DNA from: Tenrec ecaudatus
Taxonomy: Eukaryota; Chordata; Mammalia; Afrosoricida; Tenrecidae
DNA length: 64,000 bases
Assembly: GCF_050624435.1 (NCBI RefSeq)
Contig: NC_134546.1
Location: 11,617,001 to 11,681,000, forward strand
Direction: 5' to 3'
Shown: positions 33,401 to 45,400 of the stretch, one piece after another
Numbering within the stretch: position 1 is the first letter of the stretch
Layout of the letters: each line of letters opens with the position of its first letter
Program-made: the position numbers and the translations under genes
Notes under the pieces: model-generated
What the model was told of the DNA's origin: nothing
What the model saw: the letters and a program-made list of their open reading frames with translations, nothing else
Database searches by the model: none

Positions 33401-36400
33401 GGATGGATGGATGGTGATAAGAGTTGTAGAAGCCCCCAATAAAATGATTTTTAAAAAAGAAACGGAAACATCTGAAAACTGTGTTTTAAGTAGATTTTAA
33501 AATGGAAAAGATGAACCAAGGGGGTAAGAATTCATGCAGTATTGTGAATATAAAACGTCCTAATTCAGGCTGCTTTTTTCTGAAAGTAGTCTTAATCTGC
33601 TTAAATCATAAGTTTAGCATATCTTTAAAAAGCGCTGTTCATAAAACTAGGTGGCAAAATGTTCTAGGCTATTTATAATTAAACATGGTTCATCGACATC
33701 TTTTTCAGTTAAATTGCTTTAGAGATCTCAGAAGTATCAAAATTTTATACTTTGGAAGGTCTGTGGGAAGGCACTGGATTTAAGGTTGAGTTTTACCACC
33801 AAATGGACAGTTCTTGCGTGGCGTCGCTTTCTGTGTAAGTGTAGGTTAATTATTTTTGCCCACCTCTGTGTTCCTGTCGCTTCCCACCTGCACCACCTGG
33901 TGTTTTAAGTTCGGAATGTTCCTAAGAACGTTTGATGCTTAGAGCCACAGGAGCGTAGACATCCTGTGAGTGTCAAATACATTCTGTGCTAAAATTAGCT
34001 AAAATTAGCATAGATACCCTTTCAAGTCCATAGCAAAACTTAACAGTTGTTTACCATGTGCCTTATTTGTGCCAGACCTTGCTCTAAGCACCTGAGAGTC
34101 ACCAATAAACAATAAACACAAAACCCCGGCCCAGTGCAGGGACCACCGAGTAGCCCAGACCAAGTGAGTCGATTCCAGCTCACGTGACCCTGCAGGGCAG
34201 AGTAGAATTGGTCCTGTGGATTTCCCACACTGTAAACCTTTCCAGGAACAGCCAGCTTCCTGCGGAATGGTTGGTGGTTTTGAATAACTGACTTAGTGCT
34301 GCTTGGCAGTCCCAGCCTACCACCAGGCTCCTCTTGTTAAGTGGGGTAGCCACCACCCATCTGTGTGTCATACCGAGTGACGTTGTGTGAAGCCGTCCCA
34401 CCAGAACTCCATATACCAGCAGAGGTTTCAGCAGAGCTTCCAGACTATATGGGCTTGGAAGAAAGTCCAGGTGATCTACTCGTAACCATCAGCCAGCAAA
34501 TCCCTTATGGATCACCACAGGTTATTGTCCATACTGCTGTTTTGGACCTGCCATCAGAAGGGATCGAGCCGTTCTGGTTGTGTAGTGCTTACGCAGTGGA
34601 CTGCTACTTTCAGGGTCCACAGTTCGAAACCACCAGCCGCTCTTTGGAAGAAAACATCTCCTGTAAACTGTTACAGTCTTGGAACCTCACAGGGGCAGTT
34701 CAGCCTTGTTGATGGCCATGACTTTGGTTTTTTGACTATCAGGAGGGATCAGTCTCTGGAGGGGGACTTGCCTTTTGGTCAAGGGGAGAGCCAGTGAGGA
34801 CATGGGAGACACTCTTTGAAGTGGATGGAGCCAAAGCTGCAGCAGAGGGCTCAGCGGGATTCAACACCACTGACTGTAAGGATGACACACCGGTTGGTGC
34901 TTTTTGTTGGACGGAAGCTCACCACGGGTTCAAGTTTGGACTCACAACAAATGAGAGACTTGGGTGACACCTCCTTTGTTGTTCACCTTCCTGCCTGCCC
35001 CCGTGGGGTGCAAACGGCAACACACTTGCGCACTGGCAGTCTCCTGATTTGGACCGGCTCAGAGGTGCTGTGGACAAAGGCCTGCTGATAGACTTTGGAG
35101 AGGCCACAGCTGTCCAAAACCCTTTGGAATGCCAGGTTGTTCTGCACATACGGGCTTTCTGTGACTCAGAATCCACTTGCCATCTGGTTCGGGTGTGGAA
35201 CTTTCAATTGCCTTTTCTCATTAATGCTAGCTTTTAAATGAGGCTAAACTTATTATTGACATAAAGATTCAAAGTTCTCAAAAGTGGTTCTAGTTCCGTT
35301 TTCCTGTACCAGTCATGAAAACTTCTACCATGTCAGATTCTCAAGCATAAAATGGATGCTGTTATCAGAATCAGTGATAAGCCTGTGTATTATCTGAACA
35401 TAAGATTTAAAGTACAAATAATAAATAACCAAAGAGAGTCTGCGTAGAGATGCTCACTTTCATGTGATGCTGTGTCAGGTGCCATTTGGTTTCCCTGTTT
35501 TGAAAAATGCTTTTATTTAAATGCATGCCTACTGTGAAGGGGAACGCCTGCTTTAGAATTGAAGCGATCGTCCTGTTCATTTCCTGACATTTCTCTTTTT
35601 AAAAACATTCAGTGTCTGTTGGGTTGTGGTTTGTCCATTCCCTAAATAACTTCTTGAGTGACCGCTAGGAGCCAGAGCCTCTTCTAGCCTGAGCCCCCTG
35701 CCTTCTCTCCCTGCTTTCTTGGAGTCTTAGACCAAAAATGACGTGTACTAGTGAATTGGGAATTCTGGGAGTCATCAGTGCCATACAGGAAACAGTGGCG
35801 ACCTTGTGACAGAGTGGCTCCTTTGGGTGATTGGAAACACTGAACATTTTTAATGCCCTATCAATACAAAGTGGGTTTTGGAGGGAGTGGGGCTGGGGGC
35901 GCTGGCAGACTGGTTTTAAGTGGATTTGTTTGTTAGTAAAGACTTTGACGCTAACCGCTTTTTCTGTTGTTCCTTCCAGTTTGTGAAGTGCGGCTATGCA
36001 GGCTCCAACTTCCCGGAGCACATCTTCCCAGCTTTGGTTGGAAGACCTATTATCAGATCAACCACCAAAGTGGGAAACATTGAAATCAAGGTAATATTTC
36101 TTTGTTTCACCAAGTGAGGTGTTACCGAAATGCAGTCGTTTTAAAATAATGACCCCTGAAAAGCAAGAGGGGAAGGCAGAATGCCTCCTGCTTTGAATCC
36201 ATATCAACACATCAACAAGGAGGCAAAAGGTGACGTGAATATGAGAGACAAAGTCCTGTTAAAAGAATCAGCCTGGTATGTGTATGTCTTTCAGTTCCAT
36301 GCACTTGGGATACACATGTTACTGTCTCTTTGAGACCGTAGACTTTTTCATTCCATGTTCTCATGGCCCTGTCCCCATTCTCTTTTAAGAGTGTCAGTAA

Positions 36401-39400
36401 AACAGCTTGGGAATCACAGTGGGGGTAAAGCATAAATAAAAGGGTCACCAGTTAACTGAAATTCCTCAGATAGCCTCATGATCAAGGCATATACCAAATG
36501 TAGTAGCAGCATTTGTAGGCTCTTGAGGGGCTATCTGTGAAGGTGCTCACCTTGTTGTCTTGTCTGGATTTTCTCTGGCCAGATTCCCCTGGACAGTTAG
36601 GTGAGGGGTCCTTTGAGATGGATGGGTCTTTGAGTCATTGGATGGAGAAGTCTGGGGAGCTGGCAGAGATTTGCTGCTGGGTTGCTCTTTGCTGTTGAAA
36701 ATGAGGAAATGAGTTAACACGGGGAATAAAAGTTTTCAATGAAACTTGGCTTCTGAGAGAATGTTTTAAAGACTTAAACTAATGAATTAGTTTGACCTCT
36801 GTCATGATGGTACCCAAAAGTAAGATGGAATGCACTTAATGTGAGCTTCTATTTTACTTTTTCAAGATCTTTTCTTTTGGGAAATCTATGGGATTCCTAT
36901 TCTCCTTTGTGAACTTTCATTCCAATTAAATTCAATCTCAGATGAACTTTGGCATAACAGTAAGCTAATGATATTTGTAAGGCTACACTTTCTAGTGGAG
37001 TTGAAAGATACTCTATATGTAGGGATCAGCTTTTTTTTAAGTGATTATTAGTTTTTTAAGAATTGCTTTTTTAGATACATTATGGTCAGCAGTTTTTGAG
37101 GATGTCAGGTGTATCGTGTGGTCACTTTTATTTTCCAACATAGGCAGAAATAATTAGACATCTCTTTATTTTCTTGCCTTTTAAGGCCAAGTGATAGAAA
37201 GTGAATATCAACTAAGACATTTTGTCAAGGAGCTTTCGCCAGGAGCTTTCGCTTCTATAATGTGTCATTTTGTGTTCTTTTGGCTCAGCTCTGTTCAGTC
37301 TGCTCAGTCTTTACGCATTTCAAATTATATTGTTCTTCCGATGGAAACAGTAAAGGGGCCTGTGTCAAGTTTAACTCTGAGTGTTAGAACTCGGGGAGGC
37401 AAGGGACCAACTGAACTATCTGAACTCCTGCCCTACCCAGCCATACCTTTTCTGCCGGTTTCCTTAATTAAAATTCTTAAATTCAGTAGCACAATCAAGA
37501 AACTTGACTTTTTGGGATTCCTATGCCTAGTGGATTGAATTACATGTTTTGTATCTTGTTAGTTAAAATGTGATGGTAGACCAGAAAAAGGTGGGATTTT
37601 ACAAGTTTAAATGACTTAATTTTCATTCAGGGGTAATGACTGTCCGTGTTCATTTGGCCCTAATGATTAATTCCGTAAAATGATAATGGTACTGCATCTG
37701 ACCTCTACCTAATTTGTCTCTATTGCTTGTGTATTTAAAAATTTCAGTGAGGATTTTATTTAGGCCTTTTCTGACTCTTACTTCTACCTTCTCTCTCTTC
37801 ACCTTTCTTGACCTGTTGAAGTAGAATAACAAAAAGATGGTAAGTGAGGTTACACACATGCTCTCTGTTTGTTTACCACTTTTGCTTGGTGGGACAGTAG
37901 TTGTTGTTTTGTCCCTTTAGTACTGGGGAGGGGGGGATAGCTCCATATTTTTATTTTAAATACTTTGATTTTTTTAACCTTTTTCATTGCTTCGGTTTGG
38001 TGGCAACTAATTAAGTCCTTTACTTTTCCTGATTTCATACAAAGACCCATTCAAGCACTAATTACTAACCCGGTTTTGAATTGTTTTCCTTTTGTTTCTT
38101 AGAGATGAATGCGATAATAAAAATGGAATGTGGTGTGCATAATACTAGAAACGAAGTGTTTTTATTCTAGGCCGTGTGTGATCCAGAAAGTGGGGTGACA
38201 TCACTTCATGTGGAGAACTATACTTTATTGACCAACATTAAATGGAACATTGCGTGTCTTAGCCTGCGTATATATTTGCATACGGTGTGGGATTGTTTGG
38301 GTAGATTTCATATGCAGGGTACAGTTTTATATGCCGATGATAGAAGGGGGACCATTGAGCCATCCTTATTGATGAAAATTTCTTACATGACCTGAGGCTA
38401 AATAAGAAAGGAGTAAAGCATTTATAAGGCTTTTCCACAAACGGTGGTCTCTCCGTGCCCTGCCGCACCCCCAAATAAACCCCATTCTGTGGTACCTTTT
38501 TCTTTTGAACTAGAAGCCTGCTGGGCTCTTCCCAATTGACTTTTCTGTTAAAGTCTTAAGTGTTTCTACCGTAGGTATAGTCAAGATTTGTTGGATATTT
38601 CATTTAAACGAGCATCTGTAATTTGTGATGTTTTCGTTTGAGTAAACAAAGCCATCTGAAAGTGGAAGCTCACATCTTTATCCTACCTGAGAAAGCATGC
38701 GTTTGTCCAAAGATCACGAGGAGGCTAAGAACTCATGGACAGCAGTATGGGCTTAATGTTCCCCACAGGACTTTCTTCTGGGTCAGATCTGAACTGTGCT
38801 TTCCCTCGTAACTCAGTTGGAGGTGACATTGGTCGAAGTGATTCTTGGCAAATATAATTGGCATTGCCTGCTTCTTATCCCATTACTTGGATTTTTAATT
38901 CTCTCAGGTGATGGCTTAGGCTTGAGTGTCCAGCAGGAAGGCAGGTAGTAAAAACCTAAGGCTTGATCTGGTTCCCTATAACTTGTTTCTGAGCTCTGAG
39001 AGCAGTTTTTTGTTTGAATTATTTGAGGGGAAATTCTGTGTTTTGGATTTTAAGTTAAAATTTAGATAGGGATAAATTTTCAAATTGGGTGGCTTGGGTG
39101 ACTCAAGAAATTTTCTATTATACGTGGTCCTAGGAATAGATGGGCTTGGCTTTTATTTTGAGTTGGTATGGGGTCAGACCTATATGTGGAATCAAAAGTA
39201 AATATTTCAGTGAAATCAAATCAGCCGATTCCAAATTGGTTGAGAGTCATTCCCTTGTACAACTCAGAGGAAATGTTAAATTCTGGCATATTGTAGAGGA
39301 AAACCCAAACAAACCAGACTCCCTCACTGCCCTTGAGTCAAGTCTAACTCAAAGCGGCCCTCTGGATAGAATGGAATTGGCTGCAGGTCCTGACAGGAGC

Positions 39401-42400
39401 AGACAGCCTCATCTTTCTCCACTGAGGGGGTGGTGGGTTTGGACTGCTGACCGTGTGGTTAGCAGCCCATTGTGGACCCCACCACACCACTAGTGCTCCA
39501 CTGTAGTGCAAAGTAAGTAACGAACTTGTTTATTAAGTTAGGTTTGTCTTTTTGTTATTATTGTTATTTGTTTTTAATTTTTAAAGATCAGAGCTAGATT
39601 TCAATGACCAATAGTAGTTAAATGTACTTGGAGGTACAGACCCCCCCCACTAACCTACCAACATTTTATTAAGAACTGCTTCACATATATAACAAAGTCA
39701 AGAGAATTTTACAGTGTAGTCATCTACCCATCATGTAGATTTTGCCACTAATATTTTGTATTCTGATTTATCAGGTGTCTTTAATCTTTTTTCAAATTAA
39801 ATTGCAGATATTAGTATAAACCCAGAGCCAGGCCCACTGCTGGTGAGTCCATTTCAAGTTCTAGTGATCCTACAGGACAGAGTAGCGCTGCCTCCTGGGG
39901 TTTCCTTTCCAAGGCTTTGATACTTATGGAAAGTGGCCGGCACATGGTTTTCTCTTGAGTCCCTGTCGGCTTCACTGCTGGGTTTCCAGTTAGCAGGGGA
40001 GCACTTACCACCAGGCCACCTGTAGAAAACCCAGGCCCGCTGCTGGTAGGCTGATTCCACCTCAGCACCTCTGCAGTTTCCAAGACGAGCTCCCTGGGGA
40101 GCAGGCGGCCTCATCTTTTCTGGAGGACCAGCCAGCGGTGGTTTTGAGCCCCCAACCTTTCAGTTAGCAGCCCCCCGCTTATCCAACAGCCCCACCAGAG
40201 CTCCTTAGATGTTAGTCTCGGTCTCCCTCCTGAGTGCATTAGGGTAGCGGGCAAGGTCTGCATATACACACTGTTAGATTCATATTCTTATGGATGATGC
40301 TAAAAAGCTAATATTCAAGCCGTGTGAGCCGTGGGAAATTGCCGTCAGTTGCTCTTAAAAAAAAAAAAATCAGCAGCCCCAGAGTAGTTTTTATGAACAT
40401 TTCTAGCAGTTTAACTCTGTTTTTCTTTTCTGTTGCTGCTTTCAGTGGATTTTCAGGAATCTATTTCTTTTGTGATAGTCTTCATGTTGGTCTTATGTCG
40501 ACCTTTGTATTAAGAGTATTTCTTAAATGTGCAAAGTTTTTGAAACCTCCGTCTTAAGACATCTCATGTTAATTTGCTGCTTGTTTTAGGTTTTTTTTCC
40601 CTCTTGTTTTACAGTTGAGGTATTACATCAAGCAGCTATTTCTGGTACTCAATTTGTTTTTAAATGGAATGCATGAGTACAGTAGGAATTAATATTTAGC
40701 AGCTGGACTAGCTGGGATCTAAAATAAGCTTAAGTTCTAGGCCATCATTAGCCTTATTGTACATTCAGAATTTGAATTTTCAAATGTGGATCGTCTCAAG
40801 TGTGCATTCACTGGGGACAAGACTTGTGAGTATTTCTGCTTCGTCGGTGATAACACAGTTTCCCAATATTACACTTGGAGGCTGAAACAGTCCCTCCGGA
40901 GAACACTGCCATGGAGGAGCATCTCCCTGTGTCTTGCGTTTGGGTGTCTGTGGGGCTCCTCGTGCATCTTGGTGAGGCAACACACAGGGACGTAACCGGC
41001 ACGCGGACTCCTCGGCATGTGGCCATTGCCAGGCATTCGACACATACGTGCATTAAAGTGGAGAGCCGGTTTGGGTTGGGCATTTTTAATTTGTTTCGTT
41101 TCGCTTCTTTCATTATGCGCTCTAGTGCTTTTCTCATCCTGATGTTTAGTACAAAGAATGTACTGCATGCGTTGAGCATTTTTCTACAGTTTGTTTCGTT
41201 TCGTTTCGTCTTCCCCTGATGTGCTATTTCACGTATCACAGGCTTTAATTTTTGAACATTGAGCAAAAGAAACAGATGAAAACCTCATTGAAACCTCCCA
41301 AAATATGAAAAAGTGGGGTTTATTTGTGCTAATGTTCTTCTTTTGGAAGCATATGTATTGAAGGTAAGGTCAATTTATTGATTTAAATCACTGTGTGCAT
41401 AAAAGTTACTATCCAAGATTAAACTTAGCAAGGCATTGACCTTGAAGTGTTTAAACCTATGGAGTGAAGGACTTTTATCTGAAACTGCAATATATTAAAA
41501 ATTAGTAATTCCCAGATTTTTCTGGAATATCATGGGAATAGAGTGTTTTGAAGGTGTTCTATGTGAAAATACATCTGATCTAAAACTCCACCATTCTGAT
41601 TTTCTAGGACCTCATGGTCGGGGATGAGGCAAGCGAGTTGCGCTCGATGTTAGAAGTGAACTACCCCATGGAGAACGGCATCGTCCGAAACTGGGATGAC
41701 ATGAAGCACCTGTGGGACTACACATTTGGGCCCGAGAAACTTAACATAGATACCCGAAACTGTAAAATCTTACTCACAGAACCTCCTATGAACCCAACGA
41801 AAAACAGGGAGAAGATCGTCGAGGTAGGTTTCTGGGTGGGCTAGGCCTCTGCGTGTTTCTGTGATGTCATGTTAGAGCAGATTTGTCGACTGTTACATTC
41901 TTGCTGTAGATAAAGGAAATAAAAATAACTGTGTGTCTCTCCCAAGCCCGGGCTAATTTAGTGAATACATTATTCTAAGCAGGCTGTGTAGTAAACAAAG
42001 CGAAAGGCTTCCACGCTGAGCTCACACTAGAGCAGGGAGACGACAGTCAGACAGGTGCTCTGACAGCTCTGAGCGCACGAAGCCGCTTGGTAGAAAGAAA
42101 GAGAGCTGAGGGTGACGGGCACGAGGAGCTGCGTGTGGCAGTTGTTCACGGGGTCTTTGGGTTGGTAGGACTACGTGCAGGTGATGCGTAAACAAAGGCC
42201 AGGTGAAGCAGTAACTAGGATCAGGCCTTTCAACCGATTCTTCCTGCTTCAGTCATGGCTGTTGAAGCCAAAACCAGAACAGACCTGACCTTGTCAATGT
42301 GACTGTACTGCCAATGAGAGAAAGTAGGAGTTGACATCCTGCTACAAGCTTGGTCTCTCTTTTAGAAAACAGGCAGCATGTGCGTTGCATAGCAACCAGA

Positions 42401-45400
42401 CTCGTGAATGCCACAGACGGCATGCACAGGAGCCCCCTCTCAGAGATGGCGCCCACCACCCCGGTGGCTTTGCATGTGTGTTGCTCTTTACAGTCCGGGG
42501 AGTGATCCAGGGTCACACTCGACGTCACGCATTCCATTTGCACACATCACATCACACTTCTGAAAGAGCCCGGCACACATCTTCTGAGTCTCCCCTTCCA
42601 GCACTCGACCCTTACGTTTTTCCCATCCCAGTCGTGGCTCCACTTCACCCAGGGGGTTGACATTGGGGTCTACTCTTACATTGCTGCCCTGGCCGTGAGC
42701 CAAGAAGAATACATTGGAAACCCTGGCCAGGATATAGTCAAGCGGAAGGGAGCACCATCGTGTCTGGGTAGAGGCAGGCGAGGGAAAGCAGCAGGAGAGG
42801 AGTCTGACCAGTGATGGGGGCCAGATCGTCTAGGGCCTGTAGTCATTGGAGGGAAGGGAAGGAAGTGGGGGTGGCCATTCGAGGGAAACGACAGGTTCAG
42901 ATGTTGGCTGGTGGTGTGACAGGTTGTGTGTTGGGTGACTAACCTCAGGTCAGCAGTTTGAAACAAGCAGCCGCTCCGAGGGAGGAAGATAAAGTTTTCT
43001 TATCTTCACCCCTGTGAAGATAAGTAGTCTCGGAAGCCCACAGGGGCCAGTCCCATGTCCTGTAGTGTCGCCGTGAGTGAGAATCACCTCTGTGGCCAGG
43101 AGCGTAAGCATTGCGCTGCTGGGTTAATAGTAAGCCGCTGGGAAAGGGGCAGAAGAAGAGAGGCAAGCCTGGAGACTTTCTAGGGGAAAATGTCAGAGGT
43201 AGGAGGCCGGAATAGCAGCAGTAGAAGGAGTGAGAGAGATTTTGAAAGTAGACCCAGAGAATTTTCTGATGGGTAATAAGTGTGGGGGGGTGGGCGATGC
43301 CAGGAATACCAACATTTTCCACCTGTGCAGTCGTAAAGATGGACTGAGGTAGAAGAGAGGATTGGGGGAGAATGACCAAGAGTTCCATTTGAGGCATGTT
43401 CCGTGGGAGCTCCCATCTGACACCCAAATAGATGGAGTTGAGTTTACAATCGGGGTTCAAGAAGAAGACTCATTAGGGCTGGAGGTAAAACTGCGAGTCA
43501 TTGGGACATGGATCATTTGGTTAATCAAAAAAGTAAAAGACAGCGGAAGGCGGATATACATGTGACCTCCTCCCTGGGGGACGGACAACAGAAAAGGGGT
43601 AAAGGGAGCCGTCGGACAGGGCAAGATAGGACAAAATAACAATTTATAAATGATCAAGGGCTCATGATGGAGGGGGGAGCTGGGAGGGAGGGGGAAAAAA
43701 AGAGGACCTGATGCCAAGGGCTTAAGTGGAGAGCAAATGCTTTGAAAACGATGAGGGCAATGAATGTACAGATGTGCTTTACACAATTGATGTATGTATG
43801 GATTGTGATAAGAGTTGTCTGAGCCCCTAATAAAACGTTTTTAAAAAAGTAAAAGACAGCGGAAGTTCTGTTCCATTTGTTTGGTTTTACTCCTAGGAAC
43901 ACTCTTAGATGTTGGCAAAGTGGCGGAATTCAGAAGAGATTTTTGTTAGATCATATTAACAGAAGTCTGGATGAAAATTCAGTTTTTGAATTTTATTTTC
44001 AGATCACATTTTTAGTTATGGAATCTAGTGTTCCTGGGGTTGGTATTTTAGTATTTTTATTTGGGTAGGAGTACCATTTGACTGTGATTGATAATACCCT
44101 ACTTTCGATCTCATCTAGAAACCTTTTAATGGCTCTATTTTGAAAGTATAAATAAATAACTCGTGGTAGACTTTTCAGTTGAGCTGCACACATGAAGCAC
44201 CACGTTTCAGTTTTCTTTTCTGTGGCAGGACAGTGAAAAGATCATGGAGCACAATGTTAGCAGCGTACTTGTTTATGCACGCACTCGACATTTGCATATA
44301 TATTTTTAAAATTCTGTGTATTGACACTTTAAAAATGCCCAACCATTCAGAGCTGCTGTCAGCCGGGCTGGTCAAGGAGTGTTTGCTGTAGTTGCGGGGC
44401 GGGGAGGAGGGGTGGACTGTTACCCTCTGACCTGAAGGACTCCAGGAAGCCCTGCCCTCCCACTGGTAGCCGTGGCCACTGCGCTGGCCCACAGGACGGG
44501 GATGCTCAGCCACTAAGTAGTTTCTGTACTTGCCAGTAGTCGGGAATTCACCGCATTTATCTTTGTCTTACTACCTTCCTGTTTTACTGCCTACTTCTCT
44601 TCCTCCTCCTCTTGCTGTGTCTTTCAAACCCCTGTGAATAGAGCCGCAGTCCTGGCCCAGGTTAAGGGGATAGAGGTTAAGCAATTTCAATAGTTTTTAA
44701 ACTATTTGAAATTAAAATGCATTTCCCTTATCGAATATCATTAAAATACATTTGCCTTATAGAATATCAGTTAAGAAAGGCTTATTCGGATGCAGAAGGC
44801 TGTCTTTGACTCTGATTAACTGAAACACTGACTCTCTTTGCTTGAGAGCACTTGGGGAATGCTGAAGAGTCAGTAGGCTCTGAGCCTCAGAATTAGAGGC
44901 TAATGGCTTCCATGGAGGCAAGGGGGCTAAGGAGAACGGAGGACTCTGACGTCCCTTTGAGCCTGTTTAGGGAACTAAGCTGTCTGTGATCATGAGGAAT
45001 GCATATGAATATTTTTGCTCTATATGACATTTTAAAGATGTGTGAAGTAACTTTCTAAATACCAATAGATATGTTGTTCTTTTTGCATTTCCAGGTCATG
45101 TTTGAGACTTACCAGTTTTCTGGTGTGTATGTGGCTATCCAGGCGGTCTTGACTCTGTATGCTCAAGGTAAGCGACGCCTCACGTAGACAGATAGTAATT
45201 CTGTGACACATAGGGTTCATTAAGTACTTATATGTCAGAGAAACTTGATTTCTCAGTAAGTTACTTTTTAGAGGGAAAAAACACGCATTTCTCTGCCAGG
45301 CCTTAAATGTTGGCTAAAATTAGCCAAGTGAACAGCGCACTCATGCATTGCATCTCTTAAGCGATCAAGGTCTTTGGATCACTCTCCTGCCCCCTCGCCC

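Larger units (their letters stand above)
27457..35979 (+). other. ACTR2: ACTR2 intron 1 (8.5 kb)
   Basis: A phase-0 intron with gtaagc donor and ttccag acceptor. The first 250 bp continue the CpG island. The rest is AT-rich and holds AfroSINEs, a MITE, a short SPIN copy, an L1 3' end and RTE pieces, all listed separately. The stretches 27,700-28,440, 28,870-29,790, 29,880-30,670, 31,060-31,860, 32,060-33,180, 33,460-34,100 and 35,100-35,950 show no coding sequence or repeat that I recognise. Confidence 0.9.
36091..41607 (+). other. ACTR2: ACTR2 intron 2 (5.5 kb), contains the microexon
   Basis: A phase-0 intron with gtaata donor and ttctag acceptor. Besides the microexon and the AfroSINEs listed separately, I see AT-rich sequence at 36,091-37,820, 37,840-39,300 and 40,210-41,600 with no recognisable gene. 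The stretch 39,650-39,790 looks like an old LINE 3'-end remnant, but too decayed to name. Confidence 0.85.
41824..45094 (+). other. ACTR2: ACTR2 intron 3 (3.3 kb)
   Basis: A phase-0 intron, gtaggt to tttccag. It holds an AfroSINE near 42.9-43.1 kb and a young L1 3' end at 43,550-43,842. The remainder (41,824-42,900, 43,110-43,526 and 43,866-45,094) shows nothing I can name. Confidence 0.88.

Noticed and set aside
42945-43460. 171-residue minus-strand ORF in ACTR2 intron 3
   Set aside because: No domain, overlaps an AfroSINE, no sign of splice or promoter structure.
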